A DNA stretch of 64,000 nt, taken from contig NZ_VDUW01000001.1 of the NCBI RefSeq assembly GCF_008039555.1, forward strand, positions 611,436 to 675,435, in the 5' to 3' direction. Positions 17,731-30,508 of the stretch are shown here, piece after piece (the first letter of the stretch is position 1; each line of letters begins with the position of its first letter). The notes under the pieces are model-generated. The model made no database searches, had not been told where the DNA came from, and was given only the letters and a program-made list of their open reading frames with translations. The stretch is from Cerasibacillus terrae (GTDB lineage: Bacteria; Bacillota; Bacilli; Bacillales; Amphibacillaceae). The position numbers and the translations under genes are program-made.

Positions 17731-18021
17731 CTATTCATTTAATTCTTGTTCATTTGCTAATGTATTTAACATTTCTTCAACTATTTCCCATTCTTGATCT
17801 GATTCGATTGGAAATAATGCTAAATCATTATCTTCTTCTCCTTTTTCTTCATACCGAAAAGCATATACTTCTACTTCTTCATCATCTTTTTGCTCTACTG
17901 GTACAACTGCGATATAGGATTGTTTTGTATCATCTACATCAAATGTAAACAGAACTTCGAATAGATGTTCTTCACCTTTTTCATCTGGTATAATGATTCG
18001 TTCTTTTTCTTCGAGAGCCAT
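17731..18021 (-). CDS. yrzB: YrzB, DUF1292 protein
   Basis: Small acidic cytoplasmic protein of the DUF1292/UPF0473 family with no established function. The 96 residues start MALEEKERIIIPDEKGEEH and continue with FEVLFTFDVDDTKQSYIAVV. Its acidity is extreme (many Glu and Asp towards the C-terminus). The ATG has AGGGGTG 5 bases upstream; the reading frame extends further but without a site. It is the last gene after alaS, ireB and ruvX, an order kept across Firmicutes. Confidence 0.92.
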   Translation of the reverse strand: MALEEKERIIIPDEKGEEHLFEVLFTFDVDDTKQSYIAVVPVEQKDDEEVEVYAFRYEEKGEEDNDLALFPIESDQEWEIVEEMLNTLANEQELNE

Positions 18022-18031
18022 ATTTTCACCC

Positions 18032-18448
18032 CTAATTCTTTTGGTCAAGATAGCCTTGCAAGATCAAAGTTGCTGCCATCTTGTCAATCACTTTTTTTCT
18101 TTTCTTTCGACTCATATCGGCAGCTAATAATACCCTTTCAGCTGCCATGGTTGTTAGCCGTTCATCCCATAAAACGATTGGTAATTGGTGAGTCTCTTTT
18201 ATATGTTCAGCAAACCTTTCAGAGGCTTCACCACGTTCTCCGATAGTACCGTTCATATTTTTAGGAAGGCCGATAATAACCTTCCCTATCTCGTGCTTTT
18301 TTATTATCTCTCTTAATTCTTCATCCGCTGAATGGATGTCATTTTCTTCCCAGTAAATAGTTTTTAATCCTTGGGCTGTCCAACCCAATGCATCACTTAT
18401 TGCAACACCAATGGTTTTTGATCCCACATCTAGTCCCATTATTTTCAT
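18032..18448 (-). CDS. ruvX: RuvX/YqgF, putative pre-16S rRNA nuclease
   Basis: RNase H-fold nuclease implicated in maturation of the 16S rRNA 5-prime end. The 138 residues contain [16 protein letters not shown] with the first catalytic Asp, [26 protein letters not shown] with the Glu, and [15 protein letters not shown] with the last Asp. The ATG overlaps the ireB stop codon by 4 bases (ATGA), so translation is coupled. Confidence 0.93.
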   Translation of the reverse strand: MKIMGLDVGSKTIGVAISDALGWTAQGLKTIYWEENDIHSADEELREIIKKHEIGKVIIGLPKNMNGTIGERGEASERFAEHIKETHQLPIVLWDERLTTMAAERVLLAADMSRKKRKKVIDKMAATLILQGYLDQKN

Positions 18449-18714
18449 TTATTTAGCCTTTTTTGTTCTACATAGAATTTAACAAGTTCTTCAATGACTT
18501 CATCACGTTCTACTTTACGTATTAGATTACGTGCATCATTATATCTTGGGATATAAGCAGGATCTCCAGATAATAAATAACCGACAATTTGATTTGTTGG
18601 ATTATAGCCTTTTTCTTTTAATGCTTCATGGACAGTTAGTAAAATCTCTGTAATATCTTTATCAAATGGTTCTTCTTGAAAATTAAATCGCATTGTTTTA
18701 TCAATCGAACTCAT
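18445..18714 (-). CDS. ireB: IreB family regulatory protein (YrzL)
   Basis: Small protein of the IreB/UPF0297 family; in Enterococcus faecalis IreB is phosphorylated by the Ser/Thr kinase IreK and lowers cephalosporin resistance. The 89 residues start [20 protein letters not shown] and include [20 protein letters not shown] and [19 protein letters not shown], both family signatures. The ATG follows GGGGTG by 6 bases. The two Thr near the N-terminus that are phosphorylated in IreB are only partly evident here (Thr6). It lies between alaS and ruvX. Confidence 0.92.
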   Translation of the reverse strand: MSSIDKTMRFNFQEEPFDKDITEILLTVHEALKEKGYNPTNQIVGYLLSGDPAYIPRYNDARNLIRKVERDEVIEELVKFYVEQKRLNK

Positions 18715-18801
18715 TATGACACCCCATTCCAATTTTACTCTTATACTTTATTGTAACATGTTTTTCTCTTAGAATATATCAATTATACTTGTTTACAAAT
18801 A

Positions 18802-21444
18802 TTAGGCTTGAACATGTTCTTGTACATATTGTTTTACAAAGCTTAATGCCTCTGGTAGTTTTTGTGGGTTTTTTCCACCTGCTTGGGCCATATCAGGTCG
18901 TCCACCTCCACCACCACCGCAAATTTTAGCTGCTTCTTTAATTAAGTTACCAGCATGAAAGCCTTTATCGACTAAATCTTTGGAAATACCTGCAGCTAAT
19001 TGAACTTTCCCGTTTTGTTCCGCTCCTAGTAAGATAATTCCTGAATTTACTTGTTGTTTTAAATCATCAATCATGTGGCGTAGTTGATTCATATCTTTCA
19101 CATTTACTTTTTCCGCTAATACGTGTACATCGTTTATTTGTTCTACTTTTTCTAAAAGAGATGTTGCTTCTGAATTTGCTAATTTCGCATGTAATGATTC
19201 ATTTTCTTTTTCCAGGGTTTTCATTTCAGAAAAGAGATTTTCAAGTCGTTTTGGTATTTTTTCTACATTTGTTTTTAATGCTCTTGCAGTATCTTGTAAC
19301 AATTGTAATTGCTCATTCATATATTCATAAGCCTTTTTACTTGTTACTGCTTCAATTCTTCTTGTACCTGCACCAATACCTGATTCAGAAACAATTTTAA
19401 ATAGACCTATCTCAGAAGTGTTTTGTACGTGACAACCACCGCAAAGTTCGATACTATAATTATCTATTTGAACAACGCGAACAATGTCTCCATATTTTTC
19501 ACCAAATAAAGCCATTGCTCCCATTTCTTTTGCTTCGGAAAGCTTTTTGTAATCAACTATAAGTGGGAAAGACTCCCAAACTTTATTATTGACAATCTGT
19601 TCAATTTCTTCTAATTCTTTTTCTTTAACTGCACCAAAATGCGTAAAGTCAAACCGTAAGCGTTCTGGTTCCACTAATGAACCTGCCTGATTCACATGTG
19701 TACCTAAAACATCTTTTAGTGCTTGATGTAGTAAATGTGTGGCAGTATGGTTTTTAATAATTGCTTTTCGTTTGTCTCTTTGAATGGTTGCTTTAACTAT
19801 TTGCCCTACCTCAAGATTACCTTTTTTCACTTCCACTTCATGGATATGTTGGCCATTCGGTGATTTTTTCACTTGTTGAACAAGACCAAGTCCGTCTTTT
19901 GCCTGGAGTGAACCCTCATCTGCAATTTGTCCACCACTTTCTGCGTAGAACGGCGTCTCTTTTAATATTACGGATATATGGTCACCTGCTGCTGCTTTCT
20001 TCACCATTTCTGCATCTTTCAAAATCAATTGAATTTCAGTTTCTACTTCATACGTATCATAACCAATAAATGTACTGTCAACTTTTGCATCTGCTAATAC
20101 ATCGTCTTGCACGTGCATGGAATCTACTTTTTGTCTAGCACTTCTAGCACGCTCGCGTTGTTTTTCCATTTCTACTTGGAATCCTTCTTCATCAATTGTA
20201 AATTGATGTTCAGCAACATATTCTTCGGTTAATTCTTTTGGAAATCCATATGTATCATACAAGCGAAATACTTCTGTACCTGGAAAAACTGTGCTACCTT
20301 TTTCCTTTTCTCTTTTTATAATATCTGTAAGGATTTCAAGCCCATCATGTAATGTCTCATGAAAACGTTCTTCTTCTGTTTTAACGACATTTCCAATAAA
20401 ATCTTGTTGTTTTTTAACTTGTGGGTAATGTTTTTCCATAATTTCACCGACATTGGCGACCAATTGATACATAAAAGGCTTTTCGATACCGATTTCTTTT
20501 GCAAAACGAACAGCCCTTCTTAATAATCTTCTTAGTACATATCCTCTTCCTTCATTAGAAGGTAGTGCACCATCACCAATTGCAAATGCTACAGTACGAA
20601 TATGGTCAGCAATTACTTTAAACGCTGTATCCCCTTCTTCACTTTCCCCATATTTAACATCGGATAATTGCTCCGTCTTCTTAATTATCGGCATAAATAA
20701 ATCAGTTTCAAAGTTATTTGGTGCATCTTGGATAATGGATACCATTCTCTCTAAGCCCATTCCTGTATCAATATTTTTCTTTGGTAATGGAGTGTATGTA
20801 TGATCAGGGTTATGATTAAATTGAGAAAAAACCAAATTCCATATTTCTAAATAGCGTTCGTTTTCGCCACCAGGATAAAGCTCAGGATCATTTGGATTAT
20901 TGCCATAGCTTTCTCCACGATCATAGAATATTTCTGTATTCGGCCCACTTGGCCCTTCACCGATATCCCAGAAGTTTTCCTCTAAACGAATAATTCTCTC
21001 TTTTGGTAGTTTTATATCATGTAGCCATATATCATACGCCTCATCATCTTCTGGATGAACAGTTACAGATAATAAATCAGGGTCAAAGCCAATCCATTCA
21101 GGACTCGTTAAAAATTCCCAAGCCCAGAAAATAGCTTCTTTCTTGAAATAATCTCCAATCGAAAAATTTCCAAGCATTTCAAAAAAAGTGTGGTGTCTAG
21201 CAGTAAATCCAACATTTTCGATATCATTTGTTCGGATCGCTTTTTGAGCATTCACAATTCGAGGATTCTCTGGAATCACTCGTCCATCGAAATATTTCTT
21301 TAGTGTTGCAACACCACTATTGATCCATAATAGGGATGGATCATCTTTAGGAACTAAAGATACACTTGGCTCAATACGGTGCCCTTTTTCTTTAAAAAAA
21401 TCTAAAAACATTTGTCTCACTTGTGCAGAAGTTAATTTTTTCAT
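18802..21444 (-). CDS. alaS: Alanyl-tRNA synthetase
   Basis: Charges tRNA-Ala and edits mischarged Ser and Gly. The 880-residue protein has the class II catalytic core at the N-terminus ([39 protein letters not shown]), the editing domain with the zinc ligands in [11 protein letters not shown] and [14 protein letters not shown], and the C-terminal domain ending in [15 protein letters not shown]. Length is typical. The ATG follows GGAGG. It is preceded by a T-box leader, so expression should rise when charged tRNA-Ala is short. Confidence 0.96.
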   Translation of the reverse strand: MKKLTSAQVRQMFLDFFKEKGHRIEPSVSLVPKDDPSLLWINSGVATLKKYFDGRVIPENPRIVNAQKAIRTNDIENVGFTARHHTFFEMLGNFSIGDYFKKEAIFWAWEFLTSPEWIGFDPDLLSVTVHPEDDEAYDIWLHDIKLPKERIIRLEENFWDIGEGPSGPNTEIFYDRGESYGNNPNDPELYPGGENERYLEIWNLVFSQFNHNPDHTYTPLPKKNIDTGMGLERMVSIIQDAPNNFETDLFMPIIKKTEQLSDVKYGESEEGDTAFKVIADHIRTVAFAIGDGALPSNEGRGYVLRRLLRRAVRFAKEIGIEKPFMYQLVANVGEIMEKHYPQVKKQQDFIGNVVKTEEERFHETLHDGLEILTDIIKREKEKGSTVFPGTEVFRLYDTYGFPKELTEEYVAEHQFTIDEEGFQVEMEKQRERARSARQKVDSMHVQDDVLADAKVDSTFIGYDTYEVETEIQLILKDAEMVKKAAAGDHISVILKETPFYAESGGQIADEGSLQAKDGLGLVQQVKKSPNGQHIHEVEVKKGNLEVGQIVKATIQRDKRKAIIKNHTATHLLHQALKDVLGTHVNQAGSLVEPERLRFDFTHFGAVKEKELEEIEQIVNNKVWESFPLIVDYKKLSEAKEMGAMALFGEKYGDIVRVVQIDNYSIELCGGCHVQNTSEIGLFKIVSESGIGAGTRRIEAVTSKKAYEYMNEQLQLLQDTARALKTNVEKIPKRLENLFSEMKTLEKENESLHAKLANSEATSLLEKVEQINDVHVLAEKVNVKDMNQLRHMIDDLKQQVNSGIILLGAEQNGKVQLAAGISKDLVDKGFHAGNLIKEAAKICGGGGGGRPDMAQAGGKNPQKLPEALSFVKQYVQEHVQA

Positions 21445-21474
21445 TTTCTTCCTCCATTTAAGGTTTTTCTATAT

Positions 21475-21700
21475 AATAAAAAAATCCCCTCTCTGCAGAA
21501 CGCAGGGACGAGAATTATTCGCGGTACCACCCTAATTATGAATACAGCTTTCACAGTATTCATCACTTGAACACGATAACGGTGTGTACCGACGAGATTT
21601 AATCGCACTCTAGTTTAGCTTCCATAGCTCATTAGCTAGGATTCTTTCCAGCCACCGAGAATCCCTCTCTGTTACTTGAATTCTATGTACTCATAACTGT
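21475..21700 (-). promoter_or_regulatory. T-box riboswitch of alaS
   Basis: On the minus strand the leader carries the T-box sequence AGGGTGGTACCGCG (21520-21533), which pairs with the tRNA acceptor end. It is followed by a terminator hairpin (about 21475-21513) that ends in TTTTTTT. A candidate specifier GCT (Ala) is seen in GGAAGCTAAAC on the 3-prime side of stem I, near 21625. When uncharged tRNA-Ala binds, an antiterminator should form and alaS is read through. The specifier assignment is by eye and needs folding to confirm. The 5-prime end is approximate. Confidence 0.92.
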
Positions 21701-21762
21701 CATCGATTTCATTTAATATATTTTATAATTATGTGATATTATAATCAAAATGAAGATAAATG

Positions 21763-22827
21763 TCAATGGCTACGCATGATTGAAACATGTTTTATAATTA
21801 CCTTCATGATGGTTACGAAAGGTACTGCCAAAATCATTCCGATAACACCACCCAATTGACCTCCAAGTAGCAATATAAAAATTATTACAACCGGGTGTAA
21901 TTCCGTTGTTTTTCCGACAATATATGGTGCTAAAAAATTCCCTTCAATGAGTTGGATAGCAAAAATGGCGATTAAGGCATAAATAACCATTTTCCCAGAG
22001 ACCGTAATAGCAATTGCAATTACAGGAATTGCCCCTATAATCGGACCAAAATATGGAATGATATTCGTTAATCCCATAATAATCCCGAGAAGGAGTGCAT
22101 ATTTAAGTTCAAGAATTTGAAACACTGCATAGGTCACTAATCCAACGAAAAAGGATACAATTAGTTGACCACGAATGTATCCACCTAAACTTTCATTTAC
22201 CGCATGTACTAATTTACTTCCTTCTGGTAAATACTGGTTGGGAATAAAGCGTTTCATATATTCCTTTATGTGATCATAGTCTTTTAAAAAGTAAAAAACT
22301 AAAACAGGAATAACTGTAATCCAGATGATAATATCAAATATCTTCGTAATCGCTCCAATAATCTTACCGATAAATTGCTCAATATCTGTTTCAACTTTGG
22401 TGATTACTTGATCTATTTTTTCATGAACGGTTTCAGGTAACAGTGATGTGGATTCATATACTTGATAAATGATTGTTTCATACATATTGACTAAATCAGG
22501 TAAATGTTCATTTAAATCACGTAACTGCAATAAAAAGGTAGGATAGAACTGGTAAACAAGATATGTCCCACCACCAAAGAATATTAGATATATTAGTAAA
22601 ATAGCAATACTTTTAGGCATACCAAGTTCATGTAATTTACAAACAATTGGATGTAATAAATAGGCGATTAGACAAGCAATGAGAAAAGGTGCAAGTAAAT
22701 ACCAAAGAAAGGAGAAGACAGCTCCATAAAACGGGAAAAGTTTTACAAGTAAAAAAATAAACAGAAATACAAAAATACCTGTAATAACCCAGTATAGAAA
22801 TTGAACTGCTTTCTTATTTATATACAT
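21763..22827 (-). CDS. AI-2E family transporter (YrrI-like)
   Basis: Polytopic membrane protein of the AI-2E/PerM exporter family; the transported substrate of this member is unknown. The 354 residues have about eight membrane helices, with a long cytoplasmic or extracellular helical region between about residues 95 and 150, and the conserved GIIMGLTNIIPYFGPIIGAIP and LLLGGQLGGVIGMILAVP. The ATG follows GAGGAG. It lies between the zinc-ribbon gene and alaS, as yrrI does in B. subtilis. Family members export autoinducers, ions or, in some cases, Na+. Confidence 0.88.
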   Translation of the reverse strand: MYINKKAVQFLYWVITGIFVFLFIFLLVKLFPFYGAVFSFLWYLLAPFLIACLIAYLLHPIVCKLHELGMPKSIAILLIYLIFFGGGTYLVYQFYPTFLLQLRDLNEHLPDLVNMYETIIYQVYESTSLLPETVHEKIDQVITKVETDIEQFIGKIIGAITKIFDIIIWITVIPVLVFYFLKDYDHIKEYMKRFIPNQYLPEGSKLVHAVNESLGGYIRGQLIVSFFVGLVTYAVFQILELKYALLLGIIMGLTNIIPYFGPIIGAIPVIAIAITVSGKMVIYALIAIFAIQLIEGNFLAPYIVGKTTELHPVVIIFILLLGGQLGGVIGMILAVPFVTIMKVIIKHVSIMRSH

Positions 22828-22862
22828 GAAAACAGCTCCTCTTCGTTAAAATGATTTTGTAT

Positions 22863-23069
22863 TTATACAATGTAATCCCAAGAAAAATGCTTCTTATATA
22901 CCATAAAAAAATCATTCAACAAAATTAAGGAGCCATCTGATTCTGCTTCAAATATTTTCCATGTATTTCCTATCCATGAAGTTTTGGTACAACAGTTCTT
23001 GCAATAAAAAAGTTTGCTTTTAATTCCTTCAATATCTTTGCCTAAACAATTCGAACAACGAATCCACAT
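22863..23069 (-). CDS. Small zinc-ribbon-like protein, function unknown
   Basis: A 68-residue protein starting MWIRCSNCLGKDIEGIKSK. It has two cysteine knuckles, CSNC at residues 5-8 and CKNC near 23-26 (followed by another Cys), spaced like a zinc ribbon, then an aromatic tail with W and Y (LNDFFMVYKKHFSWDYIV). The ATG is 5 bases after AGGTGG, a good site, and the frame is not a shadow of another gene. It sits between recD2 and the AI-2E transporter, all on one strand and possibly cotranscribed. I do not recognise a function; the sequence suggests zinc and perhaps nucleic acid or protein binding. Confidence 0.75.
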   Translation of the reverse strand: MWIRCSNCLGKDIEGIKSKLFYCKNCCTKTSWIGNTWKIFEAESDGSLILLNDFFMVYKKHFSWDYIV

Positions 23070-23162
23070 CCTAACCACCTACTTTTCTAAGTTACGACAT
23101 TATCGTTGCCCGAAATCAAATAAATTATACAATTTTTTAAAAATATCATCATTGAAAAGATA

Positions 23163-25502
23163 TCACTCCATAAAATCATAAGGAGAAATTTCATTTTCTT
23201 CTTCCTCTACTGGTAGTTCATCATCTTCCAATTTTAAAGATTGACTTACGGATTGTAGTAAAAACAGTTGTTCCTTTAAAGAAGTATATCTTTTATTCGT
23301 ATCTAATGTTTTTACACCTTGTAAAAATGCCTGTTTATCTCCACAAATAATCAGCGACTGTTTTGCCCTGGTAAGAGCCGTATAAATTAAGTTCTTTCGT
23401 AACATTCGGCGGTAACCACCTACAATAGGCATGATCACAATTGGAAATTCACTACCTTGTGATTTATGAATAGAAACACAGAAGGCATGCATAAGATTAA
23501 TATAATCTTTACGTTCATAGACAACTTCGCGTTCATCAAATGAAACAACCAGTTGTTCTGTGTTATCGACATTTTCTTCTTCTGTAAAAATAGCCACAAC
23601 CTCACCAATATCCCCATTATAAACTCCGTCTTCTGGTTGATTAACAAGCTGTATCACCTTGTCACCCACCCGAAAGACAACATCATTTGCCTTCACTTCA
23701 CGTTTTTGATTTGTTTTCGGATTGACAAGTTGTTGAACTTTCTTGTTAATAGCTGAAATTCCCGCTTCAGAACGATACATCGGAGCCAAGATTTGTATAT
23801 CTGTCATGGTGATTCCCTTTTCTAATGCTCTTTGAATCACCACTGTAATCACATCAACAACTTGCTTTTCATGGCAAGATAGAAAGCTAAAGTCCTTATC
23901 ATTACTTAAGTCATCATCTGTACAGGTATCATTTTTAATCAGGTGCGCAAGTTGAATGATTTTTGACCCTTCTTTTTGACGATATACTTCAGTTAGCGTA
24001 ATATATGGAACTTTTTCACTTTCTAGTAAATCAGATAATACTTGTCCCGGTCCTACAGATGGTAACTGATCCTCATCACCGACTAATAATACTTGCATAT
24101 CGTCTGGAATGGCTTGAAATAACCAGTTAGCAAGCCATATATCTACCATGGAAAACTCATCAACAATCAGAAATTTTCCTGATAATGGATTATCTTTATT
24201 TTTATCAAAACCATTATCTCCATCCCAACCAAGTAAACGATGGATGGTAACAGCAGGTAATCCGGTTGATTCTTTTAATCGTTTAGACGCCCTTCCAGTT
24301 GGAGCTGTTAATATAAATGGATACTCTGATTTATCTTCGTAATCTGATGGATCAATTGGAATATCATGTATCGCTGCATATGCTTTTAAAATCCCCTTAA
24401 TAACCGTTGTTTTCCCTGTTCCTGGACCTCCTGTTAATATCATCACCTTCGAATGTAATGCTTGATTAATCGCCTCAAATTGCTCTTTACCATAACTTAA
24501 TATTTCCGCTTCTTCGATTTCACCAATGATTTTCATTAATTCTGCTAAAGGAGTCTTCTCTTCAACAGATTTTTCTGTTAGTCGATTCAGATTAGAAGCA
24601 ACCCCATCTTCTGCATAATATAATGATGGAAGATACATGCGACCTTCTTGTACAATGATAATTTTCCCTGTATTTAATTTATCTAAGCCGTCTAAAATTT
24701 CTTGTTCTGTCAACGAAAGGCTCGCTTGAGATAATAAATGATATACTTGTTTTACACCTGTTTCAATTGGTAAAAACACATGTCCATCTAAAGCACTCTG
24801 CTGTAATACATATATATACCCCGCGCCAATTCGATTCGGATGATTATATGGAAGTCCATTTTGTCTAGCGATTTGATCTGCTGTTATAAATCCAAATCCT
24901 TCAATATCATATACAAGTTGATACGGATCTTCTTTTATGATTGAAATAGCTTCATTTTTATACTTTTGGTAGATTTTCTGAGCTAGTTTCATCCCGATTT
25001 GATATTTAGCTAAATGGATAACTATTTGTTCAAATCCTTGATTTTCTTGAAGGCTTTCTACTAATTTTTGTGCAGTTTCTTTTTTTAACCCTGGAACATT
25101 TTCTAAAACAGCTGGTGAGTTCATAATTTTCGTAATCGCTTGTTCTCCTAATTCATCTACAATCTTTGTCGCCGTTTTTTTACCAATTCCATAAAACAAA
25201 TCACTAGATAAATAAGCAATCAGGCCATCCTTTGTATTCGGAATAAAGGTTTGATAGGAATGCACTGAAAACTGTTTACCATATTTTAAATGACTTACAA
25301 ACTCCCCATAGAACATATAGGATATACCTTCTTGCAGACGAGCAAAATAACCTTTAATTACAATCTCTTTTTCATCATAATCTGTATTAGTATCTAATAC
25401 ACGAATTTTCGTAATAGAAAATTGTTCTGTTTCATTATGAAAGATTGTAAACAAAGGTTCTCCTTTAAAATATAGTTGCTCGACTGGTTCTTCCCCTACC
25501 AT
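23163..25502 (-). CDS. recD2: RecD2, ATP-dependent 5-prime to 3-prime DNA helicase
   Basis: SF1B helicase of the RecD2/YrrC group, acting in replication fork maintenance and mismatch or recombination repair without RecBC. The 779 residues have the N-terminal OB and helix-hairpin-helix region (FYGIGKKTATKIV, about 103-115), the Walker A ILTGGPGTGKTT (358-365), Walker B in FLIVDEFSMVD, and a C-terminal HAFCVSIHKSQGSEFPIV motif with the SH3-like insertion. The ATG is 7 bases after GAGGT. It follows the TPR gene with a 27-base gap in the cymR-to-recD2 cluster. Confidence 0.95.
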   Translation of the reverse strand: MVGEEPVEQLYFKGEPLFTIFHNETEQFSITKIRVLDTNTDYDEKEIVIKGYFARLQEGISYMFYGEFVSHLKYGKQFSVHSYQTFIPNTKDGLIAYLSSDLFYGIGKKTATKIVDELGEQAITKIMNSPAVLENVPGLKKETAQKLVESLQENQGFEQIVIHLAKYQIGMKLAQKIYQKYKNEAISIIKEDPYQLVYDIEGFGFITADQIARQNGLPYNHPNRIGAGYIYVLQQSALDGHVFLPIETGVKQVYHLLSQASLSLTEQEILDGLDKLNTGKIIIVQEGRMYLPSLYYAEDGVASNLNRLTEKSVEEKTPLAELMKIIGEIEEAEILSYGKEQFEAINQALHSKVMILTGGPGTGKTTVIKGILKAYAAIHDIPIDPSDYEDKSEYPFILTAPTGRASKRLKESTGLPAVTIHRLLGWDGDNGFDKNKDNPLSGKFLIVDEFSMVDIWLANWLFQAIPDDMQVLLVGDEDQLPSVGPGQVLSDLLESEKVPYITLTEVYRQKEGSKIIQLAHLIKNDTCTDDDLSNDKDFSFLSCHEKQVVDVITVVIQRALEKGITMTDIQILAPMYRSEAGISAINKKVQQLVNPKTNQKREVKANDVVFRVGDKVIQLVNQPEDGVYNGDIGEVVAIFTEEENVDNTEQLVVSFDEREVVYERKDYINLMHAFCVSIHKSQGSEFPIVIMPIVGGYRRMLRKNLIYTALTRAKQSLIICGDKQAFLQGVKTLDTNKRYTSLKEQLFLLQSVSQSLKLEDDELPVEEEENEISPYDFME

Positions 25503-25529
25503 TCATAAAACCTCACTGTCTAAGAAATG

Positions 25530-26186
25530 TTACGATAATTGTCTATCTATCTTTTCTTTACCATTTGCTGCTAGAAGATGATCTGGTTGGATTTCTAATG
25601 CTCGTTCAAAATGTTTTTTTGCTTGTTCTAATTTTTCGTGGAATGTTTCAATTATACCTAGATTATAATGGGCATCACTATGTTTTTCATCTAATTCTAG
25701 TACTTTTAAAAAAGTTATTTTTGCCTGGTCTATCATCTCCATCTTACCAAGAGAGAGACCATACTGGAATAACATATCTACATCTTCTGGTTTTAATTCT
25801 ACCGCCCGAAATAAATAGGGAAATGCTAATTTTTCATGGCCTTGATTTCTAAATGTCATTCCCAACATAAAATAAGCATCCGCTTCTTCTAACCCTAAGT
25901 GAATTGCCTTTTGGAAGTTTTTCTGTGCCGCTTGGTAAAATTCTTGTTCATAAAATAAATTTCCTAGCCCATAATAAGCAGTTGCCGCTTCTTTATCCAA
26001 TTCAATTGCTCTTTTTAGAAAAACTTCTGCATGCTCGTAGTCTTGAAGAAGGATGAGTACATTTCCTAAGTTAATATAACCAATTGGATCATTCGGTTTT
26101 TCTTCAATTACTGCTTGTAAGAGTTCAACTGCTTTTTCATATTTTTTGTTGTTCATATATTCCATTGCTTTTTTTTGTCTATCCAT
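25530..26186 (-). CDS. TPR-repeat protein (YrrB-like)
   Basis: Soluble 218-residue protein built of about six tetratricopeptide repeats, each with the pattern A-x-x-x-G near position 8 and A near position 20 (for example AIELDKEAATAYYGLGNLFY). Such repeats mediate protein-protein contact. B. subtilis YrrB, at the same place between mnmA and recD2, has the same organisation; its partner is not established. The ATG follows AGAGGT at 8 bases. No catalytic domain is visible. Confidence 0.9.
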   Translation of the reverse strand: MDRQKKAMEYMNNKKYEKAVELLQAVIEEKPNDPIGYINLGNVLILLQDYEHAEVFLKRAIELDKEAATAYYGLGNLFYEQEFYQAAQKNFQKAIHLGLEEADAYFMLGMTFRNQGHEKLAFPYLFRAVELKPEDVDMLFQYGLSLGKMEMIDQAKITFLKVLELDEKHSDAHYNLGIIETFHEKLEQAKKHFERALEIQPDHLLAANGKEKIDRQLS

Positions 26187-26210
26187 ATTCTTAACCTCTT
26201 TTACACGTTC

Positions 26211-28482
<2,272 letters not shown>

Positions 28483-28507
28483 CTATCCTTTCCTAAAACA
28501 AAGAGAG

Positions 28508-28933
28508 TTAAATATAGAACATATATGCCTCTGGTGGTTCTTTTTCATTTTGGTTATATTGAACTAGGTCTTCTAATGTCGTTTTTTCTAATACTTCTCG
28601 GACAGCATCTCTTATTTTTAACCAAAGAGCCTGTTGAGCCGGTGGTTCATTTTCTAGACCTTCTACTAACACAATAGGACCTTCTAATGCCCTAATAATA
28701 TCACCTGCATGAATATGTTTCGGTTCTTTTGTAAGTTTATACCCTCCATATGCCCCACGAACACTTTTTATAAGGCCAGCATTTCTTAATAATGCAGCTA
28801 ATTGTTCTAAATAATGCTCTGATAATCCATTATCCTTAGCAATAACTTTCAACGGGATTGGCCCATCTCCGTACTTTTTTGCCAATTCAATCATTATGGT
28901 TAACCCATATCTCCCTTTTGTTGATATTTTCAT
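28508..28933 (-). CDS. cymR: CymR, Rrf2-family cysteine metabolism repressor
   Basis: Rrf2-type winged-helix repressor of cysteine and sulfur genes that acts with CysK in B. subtilis. The 141 residues start MKISTKGRYGLTIMIELAKK, with the recognition helix region LSEHYLEQLAALLRNAGLIKS and GAYGGYKL. No cluster-ligand cysteines are present (there is no Cys in the protein), as expected for CymR and unlike IscR. The ATG is 7 bases after GGAGGT. First gene of the cluster yrvO-mnmA-TPR-recD2; a TATAAT box lies upstream, divergent from rarA. Confidence 0.92.
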   Translation of the reverse strand: MKISTKGRYGLTIMIELAKKYGDGPIPLKVIAKDNGLSEHYLEQLAALLRNAGLIKSVRGAYGGYKLTKEPKHIHAGDIIRALEGPIVLVEGLENEPPAQQALWLKIRDAVREVLEKTTLEDLVQYNQNEKEPPEAYMFYI

Positions 28934-29104
28934 ATACAAAACCTCCCATTAAAAAACAAACAGTCGAACAAAATATATATTAAAACGATGTATTTTGTAT
29001 GAATTAATGATACTCTTTATTATAACATGACAAAAATAATGTCGCATTGCAACTGATTTAAATTCATAAATGAATGTACTATTTTACATAAAGGACGATG
29101 AAAT

Positions 29105-30382
29105 ATGAAACAAAAACCATTAGCGTATCGAATGAGACCATCTCATATAGATGAAATCATTGGGCAAGAACATCTCGTATCAGAAGGGAAAATTTTATCT
29201 CGCATGATTCAAGCGAAAAAGTTAGCCTCTATGATTTTATTCGGTCCACCAGGGATTGGCAAGACTTCTATGGCATTTGCCTTAGCAAAAAGTCTGCAAT
29301 TACCAATCAAAAAACTGAATGCTGTTGTAGATAAGAAAAAAGACATGGAAATTGTAGTTGAAGAAGCAAAAATGACCGGACAAATTGTTTTAATCTTAGA
29401 TGAAGTCCATCGATTAGACAAAGCAAAGCAGGATTTCTTATTACCACATTTAGAAAGCAATTTAGTAATTATGATTGGATGTACAACAAGCAATCCTTAC
29501 CATTCCATCAATCCTGCCATTCGCAGTCGTTGTCATTTATTTGAACTTCATCCGTTGGAACGTGAACATATTAAGACAGCGATTGAGCGTGCCATTTATG
29601 ATAAAAAAAATGGATTTGGTACATTCCCAATCCATATAACAGATGAAGCGATGGAACATTTCGCAATTTCCGCTAACGGGGATTTACGTTCTGCATTAAA
29701 TGGTATAGAACTTGCTGTTTTTTCCACTCCAAAAAATAATCAGAAGCAGATAGAAATTGATTTAAATGTTGCTGAGGAATGTATGCAACAAAAAAGTTTT
29801 TCACATGATAAATCTGGAGATGCCCATTATGATGTATTATCCGCATTCCAAAAATCAATCAGAGGTAGTGATGTGGATGCTGCATTGCATTATTTAGGAA
29901 GACTAATTGAGGCTGGGGATTTAGAAAGCATCGCTAGAAGAATGATTGTCACGGCATATGAAGACATTGGTTTAGCCAATCCGCAAGCAGGTCCACGAGC
30001 AATTGCTGCGGTGGAGGCTGCTGAAAGACTTGGCTTTCCAGAAGCACGTATTCCACTTTCTGTTGCAATCATCGAATTATGCCTTTCTCCAAAATCAAAT
30101 ACAGCGTATAAAGCATTAGACGCTGCCTTAACAGATATACGACAAGGAAAAAGTGGTGAGGTTCCTCGCCACTTAAAAGACAGTCATTATCACGGAGCAA
30201 AACAACTCGGTAGAGGAGTGGAATATAAATACCCACATCATTCCCCATCTGGTTGGGTAAAACAGCAATATTTGCCAAACTCTATTAAAAATAAACAATA
30301 CTATTATCCTAAAAGTACTGGAAAGTTTGAAAAGGCTATGAAACAAGTATACGAAAATATTAATCAACAAAAAAATAAATGA
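29105..30382 (+). CDS. rarA: RarA/MgsA, replication-associated AAA+ ATPase
   Basis: AAA+ ATPase related to clamp loaders, acting at stalled forks and in recombination. The 425 residues carry Walker A GPPGIGKT (47-54), Walker B LILDEVHR (about 98-105), the arginine finger region NPAIRSRCHLF and the C-terminal tetramerisation domain with YEDIGLANPQAGPRA and YKYPHHSPSGWVKQQYLP. The ATG follows AAAGGA. It is transcribed divergently from cymR. All motifs are intact. Confidence 0.95.
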   Translation: MKQKPLAYRMRPSHIDEIIGQEHLVSEGKILSRMIQAKKLASMILFGPPGIGKTSMAFALAKSLQLPIKKLNAVVDKKKDMEIVVEEAKMTGQIVLILDEVHRLDKAKQDFLLPHLESNLVIMIGCTTSNPYHSINPAIRSRCHLFELHPLEREHIKTAIERAIYDKKNGFGTFPIHITDEAMEHFAISANGDLRSALNGIELAVFSTPKNNQKQIEIDLNVAEECMQQKSFSHDKSGDAHYDVLSAFQKSIRGSDVDAALHYLGRLIEAGDLESIARRMIVTAYEDIGLANPQAGPRAIAAVEAAERLGFPEARIPLSVAIIELCLSPKSNTAYKALDAALTDIRQGKSGEVPRHLKDSHYHGAKQLGRGVEYKYPHHSPSGWVKQQYLPNSIKNKQYYYPKSTGKFEKAMKQVYENINQQKNK

Positions 30383-30508
30383 TTGCGTATAAATCTTTTC
30401 CTAAACGGTCAAACTAGAATAAAAACTGGTCTTACGATTACGTACTATATTTTTTATTTATTTACCATGTAATCATACACCGTTGTAATTGGAAAAGGAG
30501 TGGAACAA

